Of a DNA stretch of 38,031 nt, positions 15,936 to 23,516 are shown piece by piece. Within the stretch, counting starts at the first letter, position 1. Every line of letters begins with the position of its first letter. Below the pieces are notes generated by a model. The model saw only the letters and a list, made by a program, of their open reading frames with translations, made no database searches and was not told the origin of the DNA. The position numbers and the translations under genes are program-made. This stretch comes from Ardenticatenaceae bacterium (GTDB lineage: Bacteria; Chloroflexota; Anaerolineae; Promineifilales; Promineifilaceae), in assembly GCA_020634215.1 (NCBI GenBank), contig JACKCD010000057.1, forward strand, positions 1-38,031, read 5' to 3'.

Positions 15936-17660
15936 CTAAACGGCCGTTTCTCCCTCCAACCGCGCAATCGTCCCCTCCACCAGTTCAACCAGTTCGCGCA
16001 GCATCGGCTCATCAAAGCGAAACTCAGCCCCGGCAGCGGCAAACAGCTCTGGCAGCGGCACCGTGCTGCCCAGGGAAAGGGCGTGGCGGTAATTTTTAAC
16101 GGCCGTTGCCTGATCCACTAAACTGTTGCGCCAAACCTGCACTGCCCCCACCTGTGCCATACCATACTCAATATAATAAAACGGCACGCCAAAAATATGG
16201 AGCTTGCGGTGCCACCCCGTTTCCCGCATCGCCTCATAACCCGCCCAATCAACGCCCGGCATAAACCGCTGCCACAGCGCATCCCACGTGGCATCACAGT
16301 TGGCACTGTCCAACGCTTCATCGGGGTGGGTATAGACCCAATGCTGAAACGCATCTACCACCGCCATGTAAGGCCAAAAGGTGATAATTCCTTCCAAATG
16401 TTCAATTCGCGCCCGTGCCGCCTCTTCGGCCGTATAAAAACCGCCCTGGTCTTTGGTCAGATAAGGTGCAGCCAGCAGTTCCATGCTCATCGAGGCCACT
16501 TCGCAAAATTCCATCGGCGGTTCAGCTTGCCAAATCAGGGGCAGGTCGGCGGTTTCAAAAACGTGGAAGGCGTGGCCGGCTTCGTGGAGCATAGTTTGTA
16601 CGTCTTCGTGCTGCCCCACACCATTCATGAAGATAAACGGCCGTTTGCGAAACGACAGCGTTGAACAATAACCCCCTAGTGCCTTTCCTGCCCGCGTTTC
16701 CAGATCCAGCAGTTCTTCCTCCGCCATCGTGGCAAACTGCCTCGCCAGCTCCGAATCAACCCGATGAAAAATATCCAGGCTTCCCTGCACCAGCGCATCT
16801 TGCCCCTGGTATGGGCGCAGCGGCGGCGCAGAACTCGTGTCCACCTGCGTGTCCCACGGCCGCAATGTTTCCACCCCCAACCGCGCCCGCTTTTTGGCAT
16901 AAATTCGCTGGGCGGCCGGCACCGCCACCGCCGCAATCGCCTCATGAAACGTTAAACAATCTTCTGGCGTGTAATCATAGCGACGATACTGCTGAAACAC
17001 ATAGGCTCGATAATCCGGCAGCCCCGCATTTAAGGCCACCTGATGCCGCAGCTTTAATAAATCAGCATAAATTTCGTTCAACCGGGAGCGAGCTGCCAGC
17101 CACAAATCCCGCATGGTTAACCAAGCTCGCTCACGCATCGCTCGGTCTTTTTCCCGCAGCAAAGCACCTAATTGGTTCAGGTTCTTGGCCTCCCCATCCC
17201 AATCAGCCGACATTCCCCCCGTCACCTTGTCATATTCATTCTCTAACTCAGCAGTCTGGGTCAGGAGCGGTACGTTTTCTTCTCGAAACAGCGCGGCATC
17301 ATTCGCCAAATCGCGCCAAATTTTGCCCAAATCCTCCAAGCCATAGGCGACCGGGTCAAGGCTTAAAAAACGCTCTTTCAGCTTTTGCTCAGCGACCTTA
17401 GCCGAGGGAATCACATGGTTGATGAAATCGAGAAACGCCTGCTCTTTTTCTTTATCAGCCGTATCTTGTGATTTATGAATATAAATCAGCGAGCCGGCCT
17501 CTTCAAACAAGGCTTGTAGCTGTGACCAATCAGCTAACCATTGGCGAACAGTAACAGGGGTCAATTCCCGTTCTTGCAGTTCGGTAAAATAGGGTTGGAA
17601 AGTCCCCCAACAGGTCGGCTCAATGTGTTCAACAGATGTGGGGAATTGGGAAAAGGGCAT
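15936..17660 (-). CDS. M3-family oligoendopeptidase (PepF-like zinc peptidase)
   Basis: A 574-residue cytoplasmic zinc peptidase. The zinc motif is LHEAGHAFH (His359-Glu360-His363) and the third ligand is probably Glu in FCEVASMSMELL about 25 residues later. The C terminus has WAGYEAMRETGWHRKLHIFG and PFYYIEYGMAQVGAVQ, typical of M3 oligoendopeptidases, which trim short peptides. In-frame ATGs also occur at 17669 and 17675. I chose 17660 because GGAGAT stands at good distance before it and the protein then begins MPFSQFPTSVEHIEP; a start at 17696 would lie inside the tRNA terminator. Decamers at 15939, 16098 and 16636 encode ETAV at the extreme C terminus, TAV and KRPF. No promoter is evident downstream of the tRNA terminator, so some read-through from the tRNA genes is possible. 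Confidence 0.93.
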   Translation of the reverse strand: MPFSQFPTSVEHIEPTCWGTFQPYFTELQERELTPVTVRQWLADWSQLQALFEEAGSLIYIHKSQDTADKEKEQAFLDFINHVIPSAKVAEQKLKERFLSLDPVAYGLEDLGKIWRDLANDAALFREENVPLLTQTAELENEYDKVTGGMSADWDGEAKNLNQLGALLREKDRAMRERAWLTMRDLWLAARSRLNEIYADLLKLRHQVALNAGLPDYRAYVFQQYRRYDYTPEDCLTFHEAIAAVAVPAAQRIYAKKRARLGVETLRPWDTQVDTSSAPPLRPYQGQDALVQGSLDIFHRVDSELARQFATMAEEELLDLETRAGKALGGYCSTLSFRKRPFIFMNGVGQHEDVQTMLHEAGHAFHVFETADLPLIWQAEPPMEFCEVASMSMELLAAPYLTKDQGGFYTAEEAARARIEHLEGIITFWPYMAVVDAFQHWVYTHPDEALDSANCDATWDALWQRFMPGVDWAGYEAMRETGWHRKLHIFGVPFYYIEYGMAQVGAVQVWRNSLVDQATAVKNYRHALSLGSTVPLPELFAAAGAEFRFDEPMLRELVELVEGTIARLEGETAV

Positions 17661-17680
17661 AGATGGCATCTCCATAGAAC

Positions 17681-17704
17681 AAAAAACCCCTGCCAAAGCA
17701 GGGG
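17681..17704 (-). terminator. Rho-independent terminator of the tRNA cluster
   Basis: On the minus strand CCCCTGC-TTTG-GCAGGGG is followed directly by TTTTTT. It lies about 19 bases after the 3' end of tRNA-Cys and just before the M3 peptidase start. Confidence 0.9.
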
Positions 17705-17722
17705 CTCCTCATAATTATTGAA

Positions 17723-17793
17723 AGGCGACGACCGGGTTCGAACCGGTGTAGAAGGTTTTGCAGACCTCTGCCTAACCACTCGGCCACGTCGCC
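17723..17793 (-). tRNA. tRNA-Cys (anticodon GCA)
   Basis: A 71-nt cloverleaf on the minus strand. The acceptor stem pairs GGCGACG with CGTCGCC, the discriminator is U as expected for Cys, the anticodon loop is CTGCAAA, and the T loop is GGTTCGAACC. CCA is not encoded. It is the last gene of the Phe-Gly-Cys group, followed by the terminator at 17681-17704. Confidence 0.95.
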
Positions 17794-17850
17794 ATAAAAA
17801 TTGGGGCAGACGCTTGACTTATTGTCGCACCATCTGCCCCATTCTTTGAG

Positions 17851-17922
<72 letters not shown>

Positions 17923-17955
17923 ATAGTAACTGCCAGTAACGTTAAGTTTGACAGG

Positions 17956-18028
17956 TGCCAGGACCCAGACTCGAACTGGGGACACCTGCATTTTCAGTGC
18001 AGTGCTCTACCAACTGAGCTATCCCGGC
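17956..18028 (-). tRNA. tRNA-Phe (anticodon GAA)
   Basis: A 73-nt cloverleaf. The acceptor GCCGGGA pairs with TCCTGGC (one G-U pair), the D arm is TAGCTCAGTTGGTAGAGCA, the anticodon stem-loop is CTGCACTGAAAATGCAG, the T loop is AGTTCGAGTCT, and the discriminator is A. It is the first tRNA of the cluster; its promoter should lie in 18029-18253, where I see no clear boxes. Confidence 0.95.
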
Positions 18029-18253
18029 AAAGGCATGGGATTCATTTTGTTAATCCAGCTTGTTAATCAAGTACCTGTGGGATTTTATCCAAAGGGGGGT
18101 GGGCTGTCAAGTTTTCGGCGATGGGAATTTTGGGGCTGCGTGGTGGAAGCGTGGGGAAAACGGCCGTTTTCCGATTTTACCGAACTGGCTGGCTGCGTTA
18201 AAATGCCCGCAAAAATAGCGATGAGGAGTTCGCCCCAGAGCGAAAAGAAGCTT

Positions 18254-19276
18254 ATGAAAAACATCATGGTGACCGGTGGAGCTGGTTTTATCGGCTCCAA
18301 CTTCGTTCTCTACATGCTCGATAAACACCCCGATTACAACATCGTGGTTTATGACAAACTGACCTACGCTGGCAACCTGGACAACCTGCTGGCCGTTTCC
18401 GACGAGCCGAGCTACCGGTTTGTCAAGGGTGACATTTGCGATAGGCTGACGGTTGAGGAAACGATTAAGAAGTACGACATTGACACCATCGTCAATTTTG
18501 CTGCCGAAACCCACGTAGATCGCTCCATCATGAACCCTGATGCGTTCATTCAGACCAGTGTTTATGGTACATATGTGCTGTTGGAAGCGGCACGAAAGCT
18601 AAGGTTAGAACGGTACCATCAGATATCAACCGATGAGGTATATGGTCACATACCGGCAGGTCAATCTAGTGTAGAGGGGGACAAAGTTGAGCCGCGCAGC
18701 CCGTATGCAGCCAGCAAGGCAAGTGCTGATTTGATGGTAAATGCCTACCATATAACCTATGGGCTGCCCGTTACCATTACTCGTGGTTCCAACAATATTG
18801 GGCCGTTTCAATACCCGGAAAAGGTAGTGCCACTTTTTACTACCAACGCCATTGACAGCAAGCCGTTGCCAGTTTACGGTGATGGTCGCCAAATGCGAGA
18901 ATATCAATATGTGGTGGATCACTGCGAGGCAATTGATTTGGTGCTGCACAAGGGAGCCATTGGCGAAATCTATAATGTTGGCACGGGGGAGGAAATGGAA
19001 AACCTGACGATGGTGGAGGTGCTGCTGGATACGCTGGGCAAATCGCGTGGTTTGATTCGCCACGTGGCCGACCGGCCGGGGCATGACCGCCGCTACAGCC
19101 TCAACATTGGCAAAATTCGGGCACTGGGATGGCAACCGCGCCACACGCCGGCCGAAGCGGTGGCAAAAACGGCCGTTTGGTACCGCGACAACGAATGGTG
19201 GTGGCGCAAAGTCCGCAACCGTGACTTCGATGCCTATTATGAAAAGCAATATGGGGAACGGTTAAAGGGAAAGTAA
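18254..19276 (+). CDS. rfbB: dTDP-glucose 4,6-dehydratase
   Basis: A 340-residue short-chain dehydrogenase/reductase of the RmlB type. It converts dTDP-glucose to dTDP-4-keto-6-deoxyglucose, the first committed step of dTDP-rhamnose and related sugars. The NAD-binding motif is VTGGAGFIGSNF (residues 6-17). The catalytic motifs are STDEVYGHIP and the YxxxK motif in SPYAASKASADL. The end contains DNEWWWRKVRNRDFDAYYEK, characteristic of the family. The ATG at 18254 starts MKNIMVTGGAG as in homologues; longer in-frame extensions would run back through the tRNA-Phe gene on the other strand. The usual partners (rfbA, rfbC, rfbD) are absent nearby. A decamer at 19168 encodes KTAV near the C terminus, outside the catalytic core. 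Confidence 0.95.
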   Translation: MKNIMVTGGAGFIGSNFVLYMLDKHPDYNIVVYDKLTYAGNLDNLLAVSDEPSYRFVKGDICDRLTVEETIKKYDIDTIVNFAAETHVDRSIMNPDAFIQTSVYGTYVLLEAARKLRLERYHQISTDEVYGHIPAGQSSVEGDKVEPRSPYAASKASADLMVNAYHITYGLPVTITRGSNNIGPFQYPEKVVPLFTTNAIDSKPLPVYGDGRQMREYQYVVDHCEAIDLVLHKGAIGEIYNVGTGEEMENLTMVEVLLDTLGKSRGLIRHVADRPGHDRRYSLNIGKIRALGWQPRHTPAEAVAKTAVWYRDNEWWWRKVRNRDFDAYYEKQYGERLKGK

Positions 19277-19318
19277 TCGGTCATCGGTCATCAGTGGGAA
19301 TGCCGATTGCCGAACGAT

Positions 19319-19350
19319 AGAGATTAGAGATTGGGGATTGGAGATTAATG
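19319..19350. repeat. Left half of a GGAGATT hairpin repeat split by the IS element
   Basis: AGAGATTAGAGATT (19319-19332) is complementary to AATCTCTAATCTCT at 20667-20680, on the far side of the IS. Before insertion these formed a 14-bp stem with a loop of about 35 bases. Just upstream (19277-19298), ATCGGTC / ATCGGTC / ATCAGTG is another seven-base tandem repeat. Confidence 0.85.
19341..19350. repeat. Target-site duplication of the IS (left copy)
   Basis: GAGATTAATG stands immediately outside the left terminal repeat and is repeated exactly at 20648-20657 outside the right terminal repeat. Confidence 0.95.
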
Positions 19351-19367
19351 CTGCTTGACTGACAAAA
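19351..19367. repeat. IS left terminal inverted repeat
   Basis: CTGCTTGACTGACAAAA, 17 of 17 complementary to the right end. The transposase stop codon lies just inside it (19369). Confidence 0.95.
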
Positions 19368-19368
19368 G

Positions 19369-20556
19369 TCAGCAGAATTCAGTTGACAAAGGGGAAAACA
19401 CCTCGAATTGAACAGAAAAACGCAGGTCATCGGCTGCCCTGGCCTGCTTCTTAGAAGCCTTGGCCGGTTCAGGGTCGGGCAACGGAGACAGACGCAAGCG
19501 CGTAATAAGCTCTAAGCCAACAGCCAAGGCACGTTTGACCCAATGCCAGCCAATCTTGAGGTAGCTATTGCCGCGAAACCAATGTGCATCGACTAGACGC
19601 CGTTTGCCCGCTTCAACCACAACCGTCCCTTGAGAAACAAGAAAGAGCGTGGCAATGGCGATGACAAAGCAAAGACGAGAGAGGGCATTGGCAGAACGGA
19701 TGAGGGAAGATTCAAGTTGAAAGCCATTGGACTTGTCGTCAAGAAAGTTTTCTTCAATATCGAAGCGCAAGCCATAAGTATCGAAAGTGGTCACATCAGT
19801 TGGCAAATTGCTGACAATAAACCAACAATCCTTGCCGCCATTGGGCTTGGCAAGGGCAAGATGAACAGCACCAAACTGTTGTTTAGTGATGTAGACATTG
19901 TGCCAGAAGCAAGCTTGGCCGCGTTGGAGCTTGATGCTGCTGATTTTAATGTGGCGGGCACCGCGACGGTAAACCAAAAAGCTGGCCTTGATACGAATGT
20001 GCCAATCCCAAAGCAAGACCTCACTGAGATAAGCCATCAAGTCGGTATCGGCAAAGCCACGGTCAGCTAAAAAGACGACCCGGCTGTGGCTTGGCAGCAA
20101 TTGGTACGCTCGATCCAGCAAATGCCGGTAAGCGATAAGGCTCACGCTGCTACTAGCGTGAGCCACCACCTGCCAGACCAAGGGGATGGCTCGTCCCCGA
20201 TAGATAATAGAAAGACGAATCAGGCAATACTCATTCCACAGCATGGAGGTATCGAGAGCTAGGTAGAGGGTTGCTTCGCCCCATTCCGTCAACGCTTCCC
20301 GGATAATGACCCCATACAAGTCATGAACGTTAATTCGCTCATTATTGAGCCAACGCTGAAAGCGGCGCACGCTACTCTGGGCATACTGGGCGCGGCTGTC
20401 CACATAAGGTGCCCATTCGGTGAGATTGACCGTTTTGCTCATGATCAACCCAACGACCATCCAGGCAAGGGTATAAAAGTGGCGTTTATCGAGCCATTTG
20501 TGATATTGACCCAGAATCATGACTAAGGTATTGTACAAATTGAGAGTGCTTTTCAT
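19369..20556 (-). CDS. IS4-family DDE transposase
   Basis: A 395-residue transposase. The catalytic residues fit the family: Asp102 in LALDTSMLW, Asp165 in VFLADRGFADTDL, and the Y-x2-R-x3-E-x6-K signature of IS4 elements, exactly Tyr261, Arg264, Glu268 and Lys275 (YGLRFDIEENFLDDK). The N-terminal region (HFYTLAWMVVGLIMSKT ... SSVRRFQRWLNNERI) is the helical DNA-binding part. The ATG at 20556 follows GGAAG. No frameshift or stop is seen, so the element may be active. The gene ends within 20 bases of the left element end. Confidence 0.95.
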   Translation of the reverse strand: MKSTLNLYNTLVMILGQYHKWLDKRHFYTLAWMVVGLIMSKTVNLTEWAPYVDSRAQYAQSSVRRFQRWLNNERINVHDLYGVIIREALTEWGEATLYLALDTSMLWNEYCLIRLSIIYRGRAIPLVWQVVAHASSSVSLIAYRHLLDRAYQLLPSHSRVVFLADRGFADTDLMAYLSEVLLWDWHIRIKASFLVYRRGARHIKISSIKLQRGQACFWHNVYITKQQFGAVHLALAKPNGGKDCWFIVSNLPTDVTTFDTYGLRFDIEENFLDDKSNGFQLESSLIRSANALSRLCFVIAIATLFLVSQGTVVVEAGKRRLVDAHWFRGNSYLKIGWHWVKRALAVGLELITRLRLSPLPDPEPAKASKKQARAADDLRFSVQFEVFSPLSTEFC

Positions 20557-20630
20557 CTTTATCTTCCTTTTTTGTGATGAATCAAGAAAGATAACCTGTT
20601 TTCAGGTTTTGGAAAGCACTCCGTTTTGAG

Positions 20631-20647
20631 TTTTGTCAGTCAAGCAG
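20631..20647. repeat. IS right terminal inverted repeat
   Basis: TTTTGTCAGTCAAGCAG, the exact complement of the left end. The transposase promoter should lie between here and 20556; no clear -10 was found. Confidence 0.95.
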
Positions 20648-20657
20648 GAGATTAATG
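20648..20657. repeat. Target-site duplication of the IS (right copy)
   Basis: GAGATTAATG, identical to 19341-19350. The right half of the interrupted hairpin (20667-20680) follows shortly after. Confidence 0.95.
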
Positions 20658-20682
20658 AGGGTTCACAATCTCTAATCTCTGC

Positions 20683-21276
20683 TCACCCATTCACAGCCAC
20701 CCTTTCACCCAGCAGTGCCGTTCGGAAACGGTGGGTTAAAAACGGGCCGTCACGGGGGGGCAACACTTTTGGCTCGGTAACAGGTGACACTTTAATGACA
20801 GCAAACAGGGTATCGTTGAGCGTGTGGATGGCGTGGCGCAGGTCGGGCAGGGTGGCGGCGTGGTGAATGGTGGTGGCGTGGGCGATACCGCAGGCTTGGG
20901 CAACGGCCGTTAAATCCACCCCCATTCCCGTATGCGTTCGCTGCTGCCCCGTCTCGCCATACCGCTCATTGTCCAGCACCACAATCCGCAAATTAGGCGG
21001 TCGCTGCGTACCAATAGTCGCCAGGCTTCCCAACCCCATCAACATTTCCCCATCCCCCGTCAGCACCAGCACCCGCTGCTGCGGCTGCGCCGATGCCAAT
21101 CCCAGCCCAATCATCGCTGCGCCTCCCATCGCCCCCCACAGGGGAAAATCACGCGGCGAGTCGCCACAGGCCGCTACGTCATAGGCCGGTGCGCCCAGCC
21201 CCGCCACTACCAGCAAATCGCTGCGCTCGTGCAGCAGGGCAGCCACCACTTCGCGCCGGTTCAACTTTTCGCTCAT
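20683..21276 (-). CDS. ThDP-dependent decarboxylase, C-terminal (ThDP-binding) subunit, sulfopyruvate/phosphonopyruvate decarboxylase-like
   Basis: A 197-residue subunit holding the thiamine-diphosphate pyrophosphate-binding domain. The GDG motif is VLVLTGDGEMLMGLGSLATI, followed at the right distance by VVLDNERYGETGQQRTHTGM, which coordinates Mg2+ and ThDP. It resembles the beta subunit of two-subunit decarboxylases such as ComE (sulfopyruvate decarboxylase) and the related single-chain phosphonopyruvate decarboxylase. Its ATG overlaps the stop of the alpha subunit gene by four bases (ATGA), so equal synthesis is likely. The 2-oxoacid substrate cannot be fixed from the sequence, and no coenzyme M or phosphonate genes are nearby. 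Confidence 0.85.
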   Translation of the reverse strand: MSEKLNRREVVAALLHERSDLLVVAGLGAPAYDVAACGDSPRDFPLWGAMGGAAMIGLGLASAQPQQRVLVLTGDGEMLMGLGSLATIGTQRPPNLRIVVLDNERYGETGQQRTHTGMGVDLTAVAQACGIAHATTIHHAATLPDLRHAIHTLNDTLFAVIKVSPVTEPKVLPPRDGPFLTHRFRTALLGERVAVNG

Positions 21277-21827
21277 GAGCCACCTCCGACAAATTGTTTG
21301 GCACCCAAAAACTGCTGCGACAGCAGCACGGCCACACGGCAGTTGCTTTGGAAGGCCAAACCCAGTGCGCCGCTGAGGGTGGGGATGAGATCAACGGCCG
21401 TTTGTACCCGAAACACCACCACCCCGCTTGCCTCCAAAACGGCCGGCGTGGCCTGTCCCATCGGCACCTGCCACGGGTTAAATTCCCCCGATTCGCCGCG
21501 CATGGTGATGAGCATAACCAGCGGCATGTTGGCAATGCGCGGCAGCGATAGCATGTTGATGCAGTTGCCCACCCCGCTTGATTGCATCAGCAGTGCCGCC
21601 CGCTGCCCGCCCAAAAACGCCCCAGCCGCCAGCGCAATTCCTTCCTCCTCAGTGGTCAAGGTTACGGTGCGTATGGTGGGGTCTTGCTGACATAGTTCAA
21701 TCAGCTGCTTTAGTCCGCCATCGGGGACAAAGGAAACAAGCGTGATCTGGTGCTGTTGTAGCAAGCGGTGAACATCCTCAGACCAATGGAAAGGCTCTCC
21801 GTCAGTTGTCAGGGTTGGCTCTACCAT
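21273..21827 (-). CDS. ThDP-dependent decarboxylase, N-terminal (PYR) subunit, sulfopyruvate/phosphonopyruvate decarboxylase-like
   Basis: A 184-residue subunit holding the pyrimidine-binding domain of a split ThDP enzyme. The key Glu for cofactor activation is in VTLTTEEEGIALAAGAFLGG. LLMQSSGVGNCINMLSLPRI and MLITMRGESGEFNPWQVPMG are typical of ComD/phosphonopyruvate decarboxylase alpha chains. The start at 21827 is supported by GAGGAGA on the minus strand; an upstream in-frame codon at 21905 lies within a tandem repeat. It pairs with the overlapping beta subunit to form the active site at the interface. A decamer at 21393 encodes QTAV. It is divergent from the sugar dehydrogenase lipoprotein gene. 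Confidence 0.85.
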   Translation of the reverse strand: MVEPTLTTDGEPFHWSEDVHRLLQQHQITLVSFVPDGGLKQLIELCQQDPTIRTVTLTTEEEGIALAAGAFLGGQRAALLMQSSGVGNCINMLSLPRIANMPLVMLITMRGESGEFNPWQVPMGQATPAVLEASGVVVFRVQTAVDLIPTLSGALGLAFQSNCRVAVLLSQQFLGAKQFVGGGS

Positions 21828-21845
21828 CTTTTCTCCTCGTATATC

Positions 21846-21900
21846 GTGGCTGGTGGCTGGCGGCTGGTCATCACCAGCTATCAGCTGCTTGCAGCTTGCC
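21846..21900. repeat. GTGGCTG heptad inverted repeat
   Basis: The left arm is GTGGCTG / GTGGCTG / GCGGCTG. The right arm, after a short loop, is ACCAGCTATCAGCTGC then TTGCAGCTTGCC. It lies in the divergent gap between the decarboxylase and sugar dehydrogenase genes. Confidence 0.7.
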
Positions 21901-21992
21901 CGCATCGAGTATTGTCCAAATTTTCTAAGAAAAAGCTAACTTCCGCCAGTCGTGGGTGGCATTATTACGCAATCGCCGCTATCAATTCTGGT

Positions 21993-23336
21993 ATGAAGAA
22001 GTTTATCCTTTTGCACCTGTTAATCTTTCTGGCCGCTTGCCAACTGCGTGAGGACGGTATTACGGTTTCGCCGCCTATTGTGGAACCGGCTGCGCCAACG
22101 GCAGCGGCGGTTGTACTAGACACGCCTCTTGAACCAACGGCCGTTCCTGCCACTAGCGAACCCGACGCGCCACCCAGCCCAACGGCCGTTCCTGCCGCCA
22201 CCCAAACGCCCGAACCCACCGCTATGTCTACGCCCACCCCTACCGCCGCGCCAACTGCCACCCCCGAACCTATTCTCGCCACCACCATCCAGCTTGTCCC
22301 CATTGCCAGCGGGCTGTTCAAACCAGTTTACCTCACCCATGCCTTTGACAACCGTCTCTTTGTCGTGGAGCAGCACGGGGTCATCCGCATTATTAGCAAT
22401 GGCGACCTTTTGGCGCAGCCGTTTTTAGACATACAGGATCGGGTGGGGTCAAATGCGAGTGAACAGGGTCTTCTGAGCGTGGCGTTTCATCCGAGGTATG
22501 GGGAAAACGGCCGTTTTTTCCTAAACTACACCAACAACAGCGGCGATACCGTCATTTCCCGTTTCCAGGTAAGCAGCGACCCCAATGTTGCTGACCCCGC
22601 CAGCGAGCAAATTTTGCTCACTCTGTCCCAGCCCTTTGACAACCACAACGGCGGGCAACTGCAATTTGGCCCCGATGGCTACCTCTACATCGGCATGGGC
22701 GACGGCGGTTTGGCCGGCGACCCGCTGGGCAGCGGGCAAAACACCAGCACCCTGCTCGGTGCCCTGCTGCGAATAGACATAGACCACAGCGATAGCAGCT
22801 ACGCCATTCCCGCCGATAACCCGTTTGTCAACGGCGATGCCCGCAACGAAATTTGGGGCTACGGGCTGCGAAACCCGTGGCGATTTAGCTTCGACCGGCT
22901 CACCGGCGACCTGTATCTGGCGGATGTAGGGCAAAACACGTGGGAAGAAGTGAATTTTGTGGCCGCCGGGACGGCCGGCGGCATCAACTTTGGCTGGAAC
23001 ATTCTCGAAGGAACCCACTGCTTTAGCAGCAGCAACTGCGACCCCGCCGGTCTGGAACAGCCCATCTTTGAATACAACCACAGCGAAGGAGGCTGCTCAA
23101 TTACAGGCGGCTATGTCTATCGCGGGCAGCAATTCCCGCAGCTTTGGGGCAACTACTTTGTCGGCGACTATTGCAGCGGCAACATTTGGGCTACCGTACC
23201 AACAAGCGATGGTACTTTTACCACCCAGCGTGTCCTGGGCAACAGCGGCCTGCTCATCTCCAGCTTTGGCGAGGATGCCGCAGGGGAACTGTATGTGCTG
23301 GATCACCAGGGAAAGGTGCTGCAAATTCAGCCGTGA
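21993..23336 (+). CDS. Glucose/sorbosone dehydrogenase-like (PQQ-type beta-propeller) lipoprotein
   Basis: A 447-residue exported lipoprotein. The signal peptide is MKKFILLHLLIFLAAC with a lipobox FLAAC (Cys16). A low-complexity Pro/Thr/Ala linker follows (about residues 30-90), containing two PTAVPA segments, each encoded by a decamer palindrome (22136, 22181). The rest is a six-bladed soluble glucose dehydrogenase-type propeller with NASEQGLLSVAFHPRY, GGQLQFGPDGYLYIGMGDGG and WGYGLRNPWRFSFDRLTG. Such enzymes oxidise sugars in the envelope using PQQ; many homologues have unknown substrates. No PQQ genes are in the window. The start at 21993 begins the signal peptide; longer in-frame versions would run through the divergent repeat. 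A TATCAA box lies seven bases upstream, hinting at a leaderless message. Confidence 0.88.
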   Translation: MKKFILLHLLIFLAACQLREDGITVSPPIVEPAAPTAAAVVLDTPLEPTAVPATSEPDAPPSPTAVPAATQTPEPTAMSTPTPTAAPTATPEPILATTIQLVPIASGLFKPVYLTHAFDNRLFVVEQHGVIRIISNGDLLAQPFLDIQDRVGSNASEQGLLSVAFHPRYGENGRFFLNYTNNSGDTVISRFQVSSDPNVADPASEQILLTLSQPFDNHNGGQLQFGPDGYLYIGMGDGGLAGDPLGSGQNTSTLLGALLRIDIDHSDSSYAIPADNPFVNGDARNEIWGYGLRNPWRFSFDRLTGDLYLADVGQNTWEEVNFVAAGTAGGINFGWNILEGTHCFSSSNCDPAGLEQPIFEYNHSEGGCSITGGYVYRGQQFPQLWGNYFVGDYCSGNIWATVPTSDGTFTTQRVLGNSGLLISSFGEDAAGELYVLDHQGKVLQIQP

Positions 23337-23356
23337 GCGTGTTGCGAAAATTATTA

Positions 23357-23380
23357 GGGGAAAAACGGCCGTTTTCCCCC
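23357..23380. terminator. Extended decamer palindrome between convergent genes, possible terminator
   Basis: GGGG, five A, CGGCCG, four T and five C form a near-perfect inverted repeat directly downstream of the sugar dehydrogenase stop and upstream of the convergent SulP gene end. It lacks a clear T-run, so termination is a guess. At 23391-23414 a GTCGTCA-type heptad tandem follows. Otherwise 23337-23516 holds nothing I can name. Confidence 0.35.
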
Positions 23381-23516
23381 ATTCACCCCCGTCGTCAGTC
23401 GTCAGTCGTCGGTCAGAAGCAAAACCAACCATCTACCCCGCGCTTCATTCGTTTACTCGTTTTCATTCGTTGCCCCCTCCCCCCTTCACCCCATCATCCG
23501 TTGTCGTAAGACTTCC

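Larger units (their letters stand above)
19351..20647 (-). mobile_element. Complete IS4-family insertion sequence, 1297 bp
   Basis: The ends are perfect 17-bp inverted repeats, CTGCTTGACTGACAAAA at 19351-19367 and its complement at 20631-20647. The element is flanked by a 10-bp direct duplication (GAGATTAATG). It holds one transposase gene on the minus strand filling most of its length. Perfect ends, an intact gene and identical target duplications indicate a recent insertion. It landed in the loop of a dispersed GGAGATT hairpin between the convergent rfbB and decarboxylase genes, so no gene was broken. It contains no AACGGCCGTT. Confidence 0.96.

Noticed and set aside
16661..17401. A 246-codon Pro-rich frame antisense to the M3 peptidase gene
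   Set aside because: Its composition is that of an antisense shadow of a GC-rich gene, and the peptidase on the other strand is fully convincing.
17948..18253. A long N-terminal extension of the dTDP-glucose dehydratase
   Set aside because: It reads through the tRNA-Phe gene and a decamer palindrome; the conserved protein begins at 18254.
21768..21992. A long N-terminal extension of the sugar dehydrogenase lipoprotein
   Set aside because: It would overlap the divergent decarboxylase gene and the GTGGCTG repeat, and would bury the signal peptide and lipobox that begin at 21993.
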